From: Bradyrhizobium sp. CB1015
GTDB taxonomy: Bacteria > Pseudomonadota > Alphaproteobacteria > Rhizobiales > Xanthobacteraceae
Reading direction: 5' to 3'
Length of the DNA stretch: 64,000 bases
NCBI RefSeq assembly: GCF_025200925.1
Contig: NZ_CP104174.1
Coordinates: 4,092,001-4,156,000, forward strand
Within the stretch, counting starts at the first letter, position 1, and each line of letters begins with the position of its first letter. The notes beneath the pieces were generated by a model. It worked only from the letters and a program-made list of their open reading frames with translations. It did not search any database and was not told the origin of the DNA. A program made the position numbers and the translations under genes. This document shows, in pieces, positions 8,225-16,584 of the stretch.

Positions 8225-8370
8225 GCGCGCTCGCAACCAGTCGAGCGGTTCTTCAACAGGATCAGACAACGTCGTCGCGTGGCGACGCGCTACACAGGCT
8301 CGCCGCAAACTATCTTGCCTTCGTTCAACTCGCGTTGAGGCTATGGCTGCGCCTTAGTGAGTCCGCGCCC
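8225..8370 (+). pseudogene. 3' fragment of an IS5-family transposase with a frameshift
   Basis: The residues ARSQPVERFFNRIRQ and RRVATRY (8225-8293) match the C-terminal region of IS5/IS427-type DDE transposases. After codon 8293 the frame is lost, and the expected continuation RLAANYLAFVQLAL then RLWLRLSESAP is read in another frame up to about 8370. The 5' part of the transposase, with most of the DDE triad, is missing. The fragment abuts the 3' end of the serine acetyltransferase gene on the other strand, so the deletion or insertion stopped just short of it. Confidence 0.6.
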
Positions 8371-9297
8371 CTAGCCTTGCTTATTGCGGACCGTGGCCTG
8401 CGTCACGATGCTGTTCGGCGGCACACTGTGGGTCAGCCAGACATTGCCGCCGATCGTCGATCCGCGGCCGATGGTGATCCGGCCCAAGATCGTAGCGCCG
8501 GCATAGATGACGACGTCGTCTTCCACGATCGGATGGCGGGCGTCGCCCTTGATCAAGCTGCCATCGTCGTCGGTCGGGAAGTGACGGGCGCCGAGCGTGA
8601 CGGCCTGATAGACGCGGACGTTGTCGCCTATGATTGCGGTCTCGCCGATCACCACGCCGGTGCCGTGGTCGATGAAGAAGCCAGAGCCGATGCTCGCGCC
8701 GGGATGAATGTCGATCCCGGTGCGGGTATGCGCGATCTCGGCGATCAGGCGAGCGATGAGCCGGGCGCCCAGCCCGTGCAGGATATGGGCGAGGCGGTGA
8801 TGAATGATTGCCGTCATCCCGGGATAGCCGATCAGGATCTCGGGAAAATTGCGCGCAGCGGGGTCACCGACGAAGGCGGCCCGGAGGTCATCGATGAGGA
8901 GCCCGCGCACGACCGGCAGTCGCGAGCCGAATGTCCGGGTCAGTTCGACGGCGTCCTCGCGGCGGAAGCCCGCGGTGAGCTCGTCGCCGATGAAGAGGGC
9001 GCCGCGATGGATCTGGTCGCACAACGAGTCCAGGGCGACGCTGAGGGTATTCCCGACGAAATAGTCGATATTCTCGCCGTCGAGCTCGGAGCGACCGTAA
9101 TGCCGTGGAAACAGTGCTGCCGTGAGGCCATCGAGGACCGCCTCTAGCGCTTCGCGCGATGGGGCCTGGCGTGCTTCGCCGTCCCTGCGGATGCTGTGTG
9201 TCTCCTCCCGGGAGACGCGTAGCTCGGCCACGATCCGGTCGAGCTGCCACCGCTTGGCAGTCGGCTCCAGGTCCGATGTCGGGATTTCGCGTTTCAT
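8371..9297 (-). CDS. cysE: Serine O-acetyltransferase (EpsC/CysE type)
   Basis: 308 aa enzyme acetylating L-serine with acetyl-CoA to O-acetylserine, the acceptor for sulfide in cysteine synthesis. The C-terminal left-handed beta-helix is clear: GIDIHPGASIGSGFFIDHG, GVVIGETAIIGDNVRVYQ and GATILGRITIGRGSTIGGNV, with the catalytic DH pair in FIDHG. The N-terminal helical half is of the longer EpsC/SrpH type rather than the short E. coli type. In the same direction upstream lie the flavin reductase, the SfnB-like oxidase and a sulfur ABC transporter, so released sulfite, once reduced, can be captured locally. Remnant DNA abuts its 3' end. Confidence 0.9.
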   Translation of the reverse strand: MKREIPTSDLEPTAKRWQLDRIVAELRVSREETHSIRRDGEARQAPSREALEAVLDGLTAALFPRHYGRSELDGENIDYFVGNTLSVALDSLCDQIHRGALFIGDELTAGFRREDAVELTRTFGSRLPVVRGLLIDDLRAAFVGDPAARNFPEILIGYPGMTAIIHHRLAHILHGLGARLIARLIAEIAHTRTGIDIHPGASIGSGFFIDHGTGVVIGETAIIGDNVRVYQAVTLGARHFPTDDDGSLIKGDARHPIVEDDVVIYAGATILGRITIGRGSTIGGNVWLTHSVPPNSIVTQATVRNKQG

Positions 9298-9342
9298 GCT
9301 GCCCTCGTTTATGCCGGAGATCGAGAAGCCGCAGGAGTGCTC

Positions 9343-9915
9343 CTACCTGACATGCGCCAGGGGGATGCTGATCTCGGCGAGCAAATCCAGATCGAAATCG
9401 TGCTTTATCTCGATGTATTGACCGTTCCAGTATACCAGCCCCGACAGCTGGGGCGACAGTTCGAAGCTCAAGATGCTGCCGACGATGATCCCATGCGAGT
9501 ATCGCTCGATGATCTCCTCCACCTGGCATTCGACCCTCGCCAGTGAATTGCCAAGCAGGGGAACGCCGGACGGCCCAGCCATCCAGGCGACGCCTTCATA
9601 GCGCTGGACCCCCTTCAGCCTGCCATTGCTGAATCGGCTCGCGAGCTCCTGCTGGTCGGATCCGAGAATGTTGACCCCGAACACCCTGTGACGCTCGATC
9701 GGGGCAAAAGACGACGCCTGCCGATTGACGCTGACCAGCACGCGCGGCGGGCTCGCGCTCAGCGAGGTCAGCGACGTGACCGTCATGCCCGTGATGTCGT
9801 CGTCGCGGCCGGCCGTGATGATACTGACGCCACCGGCGAGGCGGCGCATCACGGCGCGGAACTGGTGCTCGATCTCATTGCTGTCTGTGACGAGATGGAT
9901 GTCCGACCTTCCCAT
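9343..9915 (-). CDS. Flavin reductase family protein (FMN reductase for a two-component monooxygenase)
   Basis: 190 aa flavin reductase-like domain protein. Typical blocks are RLAGGVSIITAGRD, GMTVTSLTSLSASPPRVLVSV and FGVNILGSDQQELASRF. It would use NAD(P)H to supply reduced FMN to flavin-dependent monooxygenases; the neighbours at 9963, 14096 and 15201 are candidate partners. The ATG at 9915 is chosen because AAGGAGAG lies about 8 nt upstream of it. An in-frame start 11 codons earlier lacks this. It lies between the acetyltransferase and the SfnB-like gene on the same strand. Confidence 0.85.
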   Translation of the reverse strand: MGRSDIHLVTDSNEIEHQFRAVMRRLAGGVSIITAGRDDDITGMTVTSLTSLSASPPRVLVSVNRQASSFAPIERHRVFGVNILGSDQQELASRFSNGRLKGVQRYEGVAWMAGPSGVPLLGNSLARVECQVEEIIERYSHGIIVGSILSFELSPQLSGLVYWNGQYIEIKHDFDLDLLAEISIPLAHVR

Positions 9916-9962
9916 GTCTGTCTCTCCTTGCGTCGGACCGTCGAACAAAGGCGCCGTCTTGG

Positions 9963-11195
9963 CTAGAAGAAGCCTTTCGCCGGCAGCGGCGTGCCGCTGA
10001 TTTCGTACTGGCCGATCGAGCGCGCCTTGTAGGTGGTCGGATTGTGCGACGACAGCGTGCGCGCATTGCGCCAGTGCCGGTCGAAATTGGTGACCTTCTT
10101 GGTCGCCGACGCGCCGCCGACATCGAACAGCAGGCTGCCGCCGCGGATGGCGAAATCGTCCGCGACGATCTTGGCTTTGGCCGAGAGCAGGGCGGCGGTG
10201 TGGGCGGCTTCCGCGGCGTTCGATGCGCCCGCGTCGAAGGCATCGGTCGCGACATCGAGCGCCTCGGCGGCCGCCAACACCACCGTTTCAGCCGCAAACG
10301 CGCCGCTCGCGATCTGGCCGACGGTCTGCTGAAGCAGGGGATCATCGGTCGGAACTTCCGTGGGCGCGTAATAGAAGGTTCGCTTGCGCGAATGGATCAG
10401 GGCGGTCGCGTCGCGCAAGGTCGCGCGCGCGATACCGGCAACGACCGCGGTCAGGAACAGCTGCGCGAACGTGTTGGAGTAAGGCACGCCGTAGCCGGTG
10501 TCGGGCGTGTCGAACACGATCTCCTGGCGCTTGACCTTGACGTTGCGGAAATGCGTCGTGCCGGTCGCGGTGAGCCGCTGTCCGAGCCCATCCCAGTCGT
10601 CGACCAGCTCGATGCCCTCGCGCTTGATCGGGACGATGGTCGCGCCGCTGATGCCATCAGGATCGGCGGCGCGGACGAGCACGTAGTCCGAATACAGCGT
10701 GCCGGTGCTGTAATATTTGGTCCCGTTCAGGAGGTAATCGCCGTTTCCGTCAGGCGTGAAGGTCGTACCCGGCGTGACATTGCCGACGCGGGGGCTTTCG
10801 AGCTCGGTGGTGGCCAGCCCAATGGTCGCGCCTTGCGCGACCGCCTTCTGCCACGCGCGGCTCTGCTCATCCTTGGGCGTACGCACCAGCCGTTCCACCA
10901 CGCTGAAATGGTTGCGGAGGATATGCGCGACATTGGCGTCGGCCTCGCCGAGGCGGATCACGAAAGCGAAGAGATCGCGGATCGTGCTGCCGGCGCCGCC
11001 GGCGCTCACTGGCAGCCGCAGCGCGCCGAGACGGGCGCGGCGGATGAGATCGATGATTTCGAAGGGCAGCACGCGGTCGCGTTCTCGCGCGCTCGCACCC
11101 TCGGCGATCTGGCTGAGCAGCGCTTCCAGCTCGGGCGAGCCGGTCTTGAGCGGCTCGGATGTGCCGAGGGAGGGGGCGAATACGGTCTTGTTCAT
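9963..11195 (-). CDS. SfnB/DszC-like acyl-CoA dehydrogenase-fold monooxygenase
   Basis: 410 aa protein of the acyl-CoA dehydrogenase fold. It has the helical N-terminal domain, the middle beta domain around LNGTKYYSTGTLYSDYVLV and a helical C-terminus ending near NFDRHWRNARTLSSHN. That pattern is shared by SfnB-family sulfur acquisition oxidoreductases and the dibenzothiophene monooxygenase DszC, which use FMNH2 and O2 to oxidise sulfur or neighbouring carbon. The likely start is the ATG at 11195, 15 nt downstream of a TTG that touches the previous gene's stop. Flavin reductase follows directly, a natural electron donor. The substrate, sulfone or sulfide, is not determined. Confidence 0.8.
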   Translation of the reverse strand: MNKTVFAPSLGTSEPLKTGSPELEALLSQIAEGASARERDRVLPFEIIDLIRRARLGALRLPVSAGGAGSTIRDLFAFVIRLGEADANVAHILRNHFSVVERLVRTPKDEQSRAWQKAVAQGATIGLATTELESPRVGNVTPGTTFTPDGNGDYLLNGTKYYSTGTLYSDYVLVRAADPDGISGATIVPIKREGIELVDDWDGLGQRLTATGTTHFRNVKVKRQEIVFDTPDTGYGVPYSNTFAQLFLTAVVAGIARATLRDATALIHSRKRTFYYAPTEVPTDDPLLQQTVGQIASGAFAAETVVLAAAEALDVATDAFDAGASNAAEAAHTAALLSAKAKIVADDFAIRGGSLLFDVGGASATKKVTNFDRHWRNARTLSSHNPTTYKARSIGQYEISGTPLPAKGFF

Positions 11196-11210
11196 CGTCT
11201 GACCTGTCAA

Positions 11211-12215
11211 TTAGAGCTGGGCGAGATGGTCGGTGACCTTGACCGGCTCGGGCAGAACCTTGCGCGCGACCAGCCAGTCGGCGGCCTTTTGCAGCTCGCT
11301 GATGAAGCGCTCGTCATTAACCGCGAAGTAGCGGTACTTTCGTTTCAGCGCGATGAACTGATCGCGGACCTCGTCGCTGTACTTGCCCGCCTTCTGGGCG
11401 ATGTACTCCGCCTCCTTCCCGTTCTCCGAGATCCACTTGCCTTCGGCGCGAAACGCATCGTTGACGGCTCGCACGAGGGCAGGGTTGTCGGTCGCGAATT
11501 TGCGGGTGGTCAGGTACGAGGTGTAGTCGATTTGGAAGTCGAGATCGCGACCCTCAAGGAAAATGTCGTGCGCCTTGTATTCGAGCCGGGCGATATCGAC
11601 GCCGGGGCTCCACATCGACCAGGCGTCGACCTTGCCGGAGGCGAGCGCAGGTGCCGCATCGGGCGGATTGAGATAGACGAACTTGACCTTGGAACGGTCA
11701 ACCTTGTGCTTCTCGAGCGCGGCCACCAGCAGGAATTCGCCGAGGCCGGAGCGGTTGACCGCGACCGACTTGCCGACGAGGTCCTCGACCTTATCGATGC
11801 CGGAGCCGTCCTTGGCGATGATCGCCGTAGTGCGGGGCTCGTAAACCACGAACTGGGTGAACACCAGCGGCGAACTGGCGATGATCGCGGCCAGCGCAGG
11901 GGTCGTGCTGCCGCCGAAGCTGAAATCGGCGCTGCCTCCGGTGACGGCCTGCAATGTCGGGGCGTGGTTCGGGAAGGGCCCGAGCCATTCGACCTTGATG
12001 CCGTCCTTGGCCAGCACCTTCTCGAACTCGCCGCGTTCCTTGGCGATCAGATTGAGACCGCTCATGCCCCAGGTCAGGCGAACCGTATCCGTGGTGCGGC
12101 CAGTTGCGGCCTCGGCAAAGTCGCCGATGTTCAGGCCGGCGAGGGCGCCCACGCCGAAGGCCGCGGTGCTGAGAAAGCTGCGGCGGGACGGCTTGGAGAT
12201 GGAAGAGTCGGACAT
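11211..12215 (-). CDS. ABC transporter substrate-binding protein, aliphatic sulfonate type
   Basis: 334 aa binding protein with a Tat-like leader (SRRSFLSTAAFGVGALAG) at residues 10-28, so export may be through Tat. The body has the SsuA/NMT1 features TVRLTWGMSGLNLIAKERG and TGGSADFSFGGSTTPALAA. It belongs to a same-strand operon: permease, ATPase, binding protein, SfnB-like oxidase, flavin reductase, serine acetyltransferase. The combination suggests uptake of an organosulfur compound followed by flavin-dependent oxidation. The ligand is unknown. Confidence 0.85.
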   Translation of the reverse strand: MSDSSISKPSRRSFLSTAAFGVGALAGLNIGDFAEAATGRTTDTVRLTWGMSGLNLIAKERGEFEKVLAKDGIKVEWLGPFPNHAPTLQAVTGGSADFSFGGSTTPALAAIIASSPLVFTQFVVYEPRTTAIIAKDGSGIDKVEDLVGKSVAVNRSGLGEFLLVAALEKHKVDRSKVKFVYLNPPDAAPALASGKVDAWSMWSPGVDIARLEYKAHDIFLEGRDLDFQIDYTSYLTTRKFATDNPALVRAVNDAFRAEGKWISENGKEAEYIAQKAGKYSDEVRDQFIALKRKYRYFAVNDERFISELQKAADWLVARKVLPEPVKVTDHLAQL

Positions 12216-12232
12216 GATGGCCTTCCGTTGAA

Positions 12233-12961
12233 TTAATGGGTGGAGTGCGAATTCACGCCGAGCTCGGCAAGGAGCTCGCTACGCGAGATGGGTGTCGAGC
12301 CGTTGCGTGCGACGCGGTGCTCGTAGGCGATGGCGCCGTTCCGCATCACCAGGATGCGATCCGCCAGAGCAATCGCTTCGTCGACGTCGTGCGTGACGAG
12401 CAGAACGCCCGGCTGATGGTTGGCGACGAGCTCGCGAACGAGCTCATGCATGCGGATGCGGGTGAGCGCGTCCAATGCGGCAAACGGCTCGTCGAGGAGC
12501 ATGAGCTCTGGCTGCTGCACCAGCGCGCGGGCCAGCGCGACGCGCTGGGCCTGTCCGCCGGACAAATTGCGCGGCCAATCGTCGAGACGGTCGCCGAGGC
12601 CCACCTCGGTCAACGCTTCGGCGGCGCGCTCGCGTGCGTCCGGCACCTGCAAACCAAGTGAGACGTTGCGCCAGAGGCTGTCCCAGGGCAGAAGCCGGTG
12701 CTCCTGGAATACCACCGCCGGCCGGCGCGGCGCGACGATGCGCCCGCCCTGGATCGAGTCCAAGCCGGCGAGCGCCCGCAGCAATGTCGTCTTGCCGCAG
12801 CCGCTTTCGCCGAGCAGGGCGACGAACTCGCCCCGTTCGATGCGCAAGTTCAGCTTTTCGATGACCACGCGGCTGCCGTAACTGCGAACGAGATTGCTGA
12901 CGACGACAGCCGGGCCGGTTTCGAATGAAGCGGGCGACAGTGGAGCCACGTGAGCGTTCAT
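12233..12961 (-). CDS. ABC transporter ATP-binding protein, SsuB type
   Basis: 242 aa ATPase with Walker A GESGCGKTT, a Q-loop in VFQEHRLLPWD, the signature LSGGQAQR, Walker B LMLLDEPFAALDA and the switch His in VTHDVDEA. It energises import together with the permease, whose 3' end it overlaps by 4 nt, and the Tat-exported binding protein that follows after a 17-nt gap. Length and the short helical region match E. coli SsuB-like subunits. No key residue is missing. Confidence 0.9.
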   Translation of the reverse strand: MNAHVAPLSPASFETGPAVVVSNLVRSYGSRVVIEKLNLRIERGEFVALLGESGCGKTTLLRALAGLDSIQGGRIVAPRRPAVVFQEHRLLPWDSLWRNVSLGLQVPDARERAAEALTEVGLGDRLDDWPRNLSGGQAQRVALARALVQQPELMLLDEPFAALDALTRIRMHELVRELVANHQPGVLLVTHDVDEAIALADRILVMRNGAIAYEHRVARNGSTPISRSELLAELGVNSHSTH

Positions 12962-13830
12962 CGTGCTGCCCCATAATTCGGATGCCAGGCGAGAAGGCGC
13001 CGTTCGAGAAAGCGTGCAATTCCGTCGGCCGCGACGCCGATGAGCGCATAGATCACGATGGTCAGCACGATCACGTCGGTGCGCAGGAATTCACGCGCGT
13101 CCATGGCGAGGAAGCCGATTCCCGACTGCGCGCCGATGGTTTCAGCGACGACCAGCGCCAGCCATGCCGTCGCCAGCGCATAGCGAACCCCGGTCAGGAT
13201 CGACGGCAAAGCGCCCGGAAGGATGATCCGGCGGATCAGCTGAAACGAGCTCAGGCCCTGGACGCGGCCGAGCTCGAGCAGTTTTGGATCGACCTGGCGA
13301 ATACCGAGGACCGTGTTGATGTAGATCGGGAAGGTGACGCCGAGGGCCACAAGGAAGATCTTCTGGGTCTCACCGACGCCAAGCCAGACGATGACCAGGG
13401 GCAGCGCTGCGAGGAACGGGATGGCCCGGATCATCTGCACGCTGCGGTCGATCAGGGCTTCGGCGATGCGGGAGAAGCCGACGAGAATGCCGAGGCCGCC
13501 ACCAATGGCCGATCCGATCACGAATCCTGCCGCCGCCCGCAGCAGGCTCACGCCGAGATCGTTGAGCAGTGTGCCCGTGGTTGCGAGCTTGAAGGCGGTG
13601 CGGATCACCTTGCTCGGTGCGGGCAGAACTTGCGGCGAGAGCCATCCTGCCTGTGCCAGCCATTCCCAGATGACGACCAGCACCACCGGTGCCAGCCACG
13701 ACAGAAGCTGAAGGCCGCGAGTGCCGGGTTTGCTTTTCGCGGCGGTGGGAGCGAGTGCGTTGCCGCCGCTTTGCGATGACGGCGCGCGGTCCGCACCGAT
13801 CACGCTGCGGTCGATGCCGCTCAGTTCCAT
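12958..13830 (-). CDS. ABC transporter permease, SsuC type
   Basis: 290 aa integral membrane subunit with about six hydrophobic stretches beginning at WLAPVVLVVIWEWLAQAG. The coupling loop is LGRVQGLSSFQLIRRIILPG. The ATG at 13830 gives the family-standard length; an in-frame start at 13956 would add 42 hydrophilic residues with no counterpart. It is the first gene of the leftward operon, with its promoter presumably in the 265-bp divergent region shared with the monooxygenase gene at 14096. Confidence 0.85.
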   Translation of the reverse strand: MELSGIDRSVIGADRAPSSQSGGNALAPTAAKSKPGTRGLQLLSWLAPVVLVVIWEWLAQAGWLSPQVLPAPSKVIRTAFKLATTGTLLNDLGVSLLRAAAGFVIGSAIGGGLGILVGFSRIAEALIDRSVQMIRAIPFLAALPLVIVWLGVGETQKIFLVALGVTFPIYINTVLGIRQVDPKLLELGRVQGLSSFQLIRRIILPGALPSILTGVRYALATAWLALVVAETIGAQSGIGFLAMDAREFLRTDVIVLTIVIYALIGVAADGIARFLERRLLAWHPNYGAAR

Positions 13831-14095
13831 ATTGCTCAAGACGCAAGACCTCGTTTCACGCACTGCATCTGATGCAGAAGGCGAGACGGCAATCACCTGC
13901 CGTCTCCACAAAATGTCCCACGAAATCGGGCTGGCAGAAATAGAGCGGTATTTCAATTGTCGTCAGATCCGGAGTGATCTGCTGTTGTCGCAGCGTGGCT
14001 GAACGACAAAGAAAATCTTTTGATGCAGGTCTGCTTGAACTTGCGCCAGCCATTGGCGAGAACGCTCTAAGTCGAGAGAGCTACGGGAGAGTATC

Positions 14096-15187
14096 ATGAC
14101 GGCTGCACCTCTTCGCTTCGGCATCTGGGCCCTGGTGCACGGGCCGCGTGCCGCGCATCAGGACCCGGAAGAGCCCTATGATGCCTCGTGGGAGCGCAAT
14201 CGTGATCTCATTCTTGCAGCCGAGGAGCTCGGGTACGATTCGACGCTGATCGCGCAGCACACGATCAATCCGCATCAGGAGGATCTCGACCAGCTCGAAG
14301 CTTGGAGCGCTGCTGCAGCGATTGCGGCGCTCACCAAGCGCATCGAGATCATCGCCGCGATCAAGCCGTATCTCTATCACCCGGTCGTGCTGGCCAAGCT
14401 CGCGCTGGGGATCGAGAACATCAGCCGCGGCCGGTTTGCGATCAATCTGGTCAATGCCTGGAATCGTCCGGAGCTGGAGAAGGCGGGGATCGGCTTTCCC
14501 GAGCACGATGCCCGCTATGCTTACGGCAAGGAATGGATCTCCGTCGTGTCCCGCCTGATGGAGGGCGAGCGCCTCAATTTCAGCGGCGATCACTTCAACG
14601 TCACGGACTATGCGCTGCGGCCGACCAGCCTGTACCGCAAGCGCCCGGCCATCTATGTCGGCGGGGAATCCGAGCCGGCGCGCGATCTGGTCGCCGGCCA
14701 TGGCGACGTCTGGTTCATCAACGGACAGCCGCTCGATGATGTCGCCGGCCTGATCGCCGATGTCGCGGCGCGGCCGCGCGGTTCAGCGCCGCCATTGCGC
14801 TTCGGTCTGTCCGCCTTTGTCGTGGCACGCGAGACCCGTGAGCAGGCGCAGGTCGCCTATGAGCGGCTGCTCAGCCTTGCGGCCAAGGATGCGCCGATGA
14901 AGGCGATCCAGAAGCAGAATACCGACCCGAAAGTCGTGATGATGCAGACGATGCAGAAGACGCCGCGGGTCGGCAGCAACGGCGGCACGGCCGCGGGGCT
15001 GGTCGGCAGTTACGATGAGATCGCGGCGCGCATCGAGGCATTCCATGCCGCCGGTATCGAAGTCTTCATGCTGCAATTCCAGCCGTTCGAGGCAGAGATG
15101 CGGCGCTTCGCCGAGGAGATCATCCCTCGTGTCCGGGCCAGACAACCAGCCAGGCCTGCCGCGAAGCTGGCCCATCCCATAGGATAG
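14096..15187 (+). CDS. LLM-class FMNH2-dependent monooxygenase (SsuD/SfnG-like)
   Basis: 363 aa luciferase-like TIM-barrel monooxygenase. Diagnostic blocks are RFGIWALVHG at the start, ISRGRFAINLVNAWNRPELE in the middle and RPAIYVGGESEPARDL. SsuD and SfnG use reduced FMN and O2 to cleave the C-S bond of alkanesulfonates or dimethyl sulfone, releasing sulfite or sulfinate. The ATG at 14096 has GGGAGA about 6 nt upstream. The gene diverges from a sulfonate transporter and converges with a second monooxygenase at 15201. The exact substrate cannot be read from sequence. Confidence 0.85.
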   Translation: MTAAPLRFGIWALVHGPRAAHQDPEEPYDASWERNRDLILAAEELGYDSTLIAQHTINPHQEDLDQLEAWSAAAAIAALTKRIEIIAAIKPYLYHPVVLAKLALGIENISRGRFAINLVNAWNRPELEKAGIGFPEHDARYAYGKEWISVVSRLMEGERLNFSGDHFNVTDYALRPTSLYRKRPAIYVGGESEPARDLVAGHGDVWFINGQPLDDVAGLIADVAARPRGSAPPLRFGLSAFVVARETREQAQVAYERLLSLAAKDAPMKAIQKQNTDPKVVMMQTMQKTPRVGSNGGTAAGLVGSYDEIAARIEAFHAAGIEVFMLQFQPFEAEMRRFAEEIIPRVRARQPARPAAKLAHPIG

Positions 15188-15200
15188 GCGGTCGCGACGA

Positions 15201-16541
15201 TCAGGCCGAGGCGACTGCCGGCGGTTGCTTTGCGTAGCGGCTTGTCGGCCGCGGCAGACCGAAATGGTCGCGCAATGTTGTGCCTGTGTACTCGGTGCGG
15301 AACAATCCGCGCTTCTGCAGGATCGGCACGACGGTATCGACGAAGGTCTCCAGGCCTGTGGGCAGAACATCCGGCATCAGGTTGAAACCGTCCGCGGCGC
15401 CGGCCTTGAACCAGGCCTCGATATCGTCCGCGACCTGCTCCGGCGTGCCCACTATGATGCGATGGCCAACGCCGCCGCCGAGGGCGCGGATCAACTGGCG
15501 GACCGTGAGATTGCCGCGGCGGGCAAGGTTCACGGTGCCCTGGAACATGGTGTGATTGGCATTCGCCGGAAGCGGCAAGGGATCGGGAAGCGGCTTGTCG
15601 AGTTCGAGCAGAGCAGGGTCGATCTGAAGCGTGCCGGCGAGACGCGCCAGGCTGTATTCGATCGGGACCAGTTCCCAAAGCTCATCCTGCCGCCGCTTTG
15701 CTTCGGCTTCCGTGCTGCCGATGACGGTCGCAAGTCCCGGCAGAATCACAATGGAATCACCGGAGCGTCCGTAAGCCGCGGCACGCGTGCGCAGATCGCG
15801 CGCATAGGCGACGCCTTCCTCGATCGACTGCGCCAGTGTGAACACGGCCTCCGCATAGGCGGCGGCGAAGTCGCGGCCGTCGCTGGAGCCGCCCGCCTGC
15901 ACCGTCACCGGTCGTCCCTGCGGCGAGCGCGGCACGTTCAGGGGGCCGGCGACTGAATAATGCGGGCCGCGATGGGCGATTGGGTGTACTTTCGACGTAT
16001 CGACGAACCTGGCGCTCGCCTTGTCGCCGACAAAGGCGTCGTCCTCCCAACTGTCGAACAGGGCATGGACGACCTCCGTGAACTCCTTGGCGCGCTCGTA
16101 GCGGGCCTTGTGTTCCAGCGCGCCCGAGAGGCCGAAATTGCGACTTGACGCGGCATCTGCGGTCGTGACCGCGTTCCATCCGGAGCGGCCGCCACTCGCG
16201 TGATCGAGCGACACGAAGCGGCGCGCAATGTTGTAGGGCTCGTTATAGCTCGTCGACACGGTCCCGATCAGGCCGATATGCGTTGTCGCGGCGGCGACGG
16301 TCGCCAGAATGATGGTCGGTTCCAGCGACGTGAACGACCGATAGTCGATACGATCGTTCACGGCCGGAGAATCCGCGAGAAAGATCGCGTCGAGCTTGCC
16401 GCGCTCGGCAATCTGCGCCACCCGGACGTAGTGCCCGAGGTCGAAGAATGCGCGCGGATCACTGTCGGGCAGGCGCCAGGCCGATGGATAGACGCCGGAG
16501 TGGAGCAGGTTGACGTTCAGGTGTAGTTGGCGTGGCGACAT
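15201..16541 (-). CDS. NtaA/SnaA/DszA-family FMN-dependent monooxygenase
   Basis: 446 aa member of the nitrilotriacetate monooxygenase A, pristinamycin synthase A and DBT-sulfone monooxygenase (DszA) family. Typical segments are LHLNVNLLHSGVYPSAWR, KLDAIFLADSPAV, SGWNAVTTAD and VQAGGSSDGRDFAA. It needs reduced FMN from a separate reductase, such as the one at 9343. Start at 16541 (MSPRQ) is preferred; an in-frame start four codons upstream is possible. The ssuA-like gene lies 43 nt upstream on the same strand, linking it to organosulfur import. Sulfone or sulfonate oxidation is the likely role, by analogy with DszA. Confidence 0.82.
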   Translation of the reverse strand: MSPRQLHLNVNLLHSGVYPSAWRLPDSDPRAFFDLGHYVRVAQIAERGKLDAIFLADSPAVNDRIDYRSFTSLEPTIILATVAAATTHIGLIGTVSTSYNEPYNIARRFVSLDHASGGRSGWNAVTTADAASSRNFGLSGALEHKARYERAKEFTEVVHALFDSWEDDAFVGDKASARFVDTSKVHPIAHRGPHYSVAGPLNVPRSPQGRPVTVQAGGSSDGRDFAAAYAEAVFTLAQSIEEGVAYARDLRTRAAAYGRSGDSIVILPGLATVIGSTEAEAKRRQDELWELVPIEYSLARLAGTLQIDPALLELDKPLPDPLPLPANANHTMFQGTVNLARRGNLTVRQLIRALGGGVGHRIIVGTPEQVADDIEAWFKAGAADGFNLMPDVLPTGLETFVDTVVPILQKRGLFRTEYTGTTLRDHFGLPRPTSRYAKQPPAVASA

Positions 16542-16584
16542 AAAAATTCCCAAGGTCGGCAGCGGAAGCCGCGAATTGCCGAGT

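Noticed and set aside
10044..12236. Long plus-strand frame of 730 codons
   Set aside because: It lies opposite the SfnB-like and binding-protein genes, which have clear domains; its translation is rich in Arg, Gly and Asp with no motif and is an antisense shadow of high-GC coding sequence.
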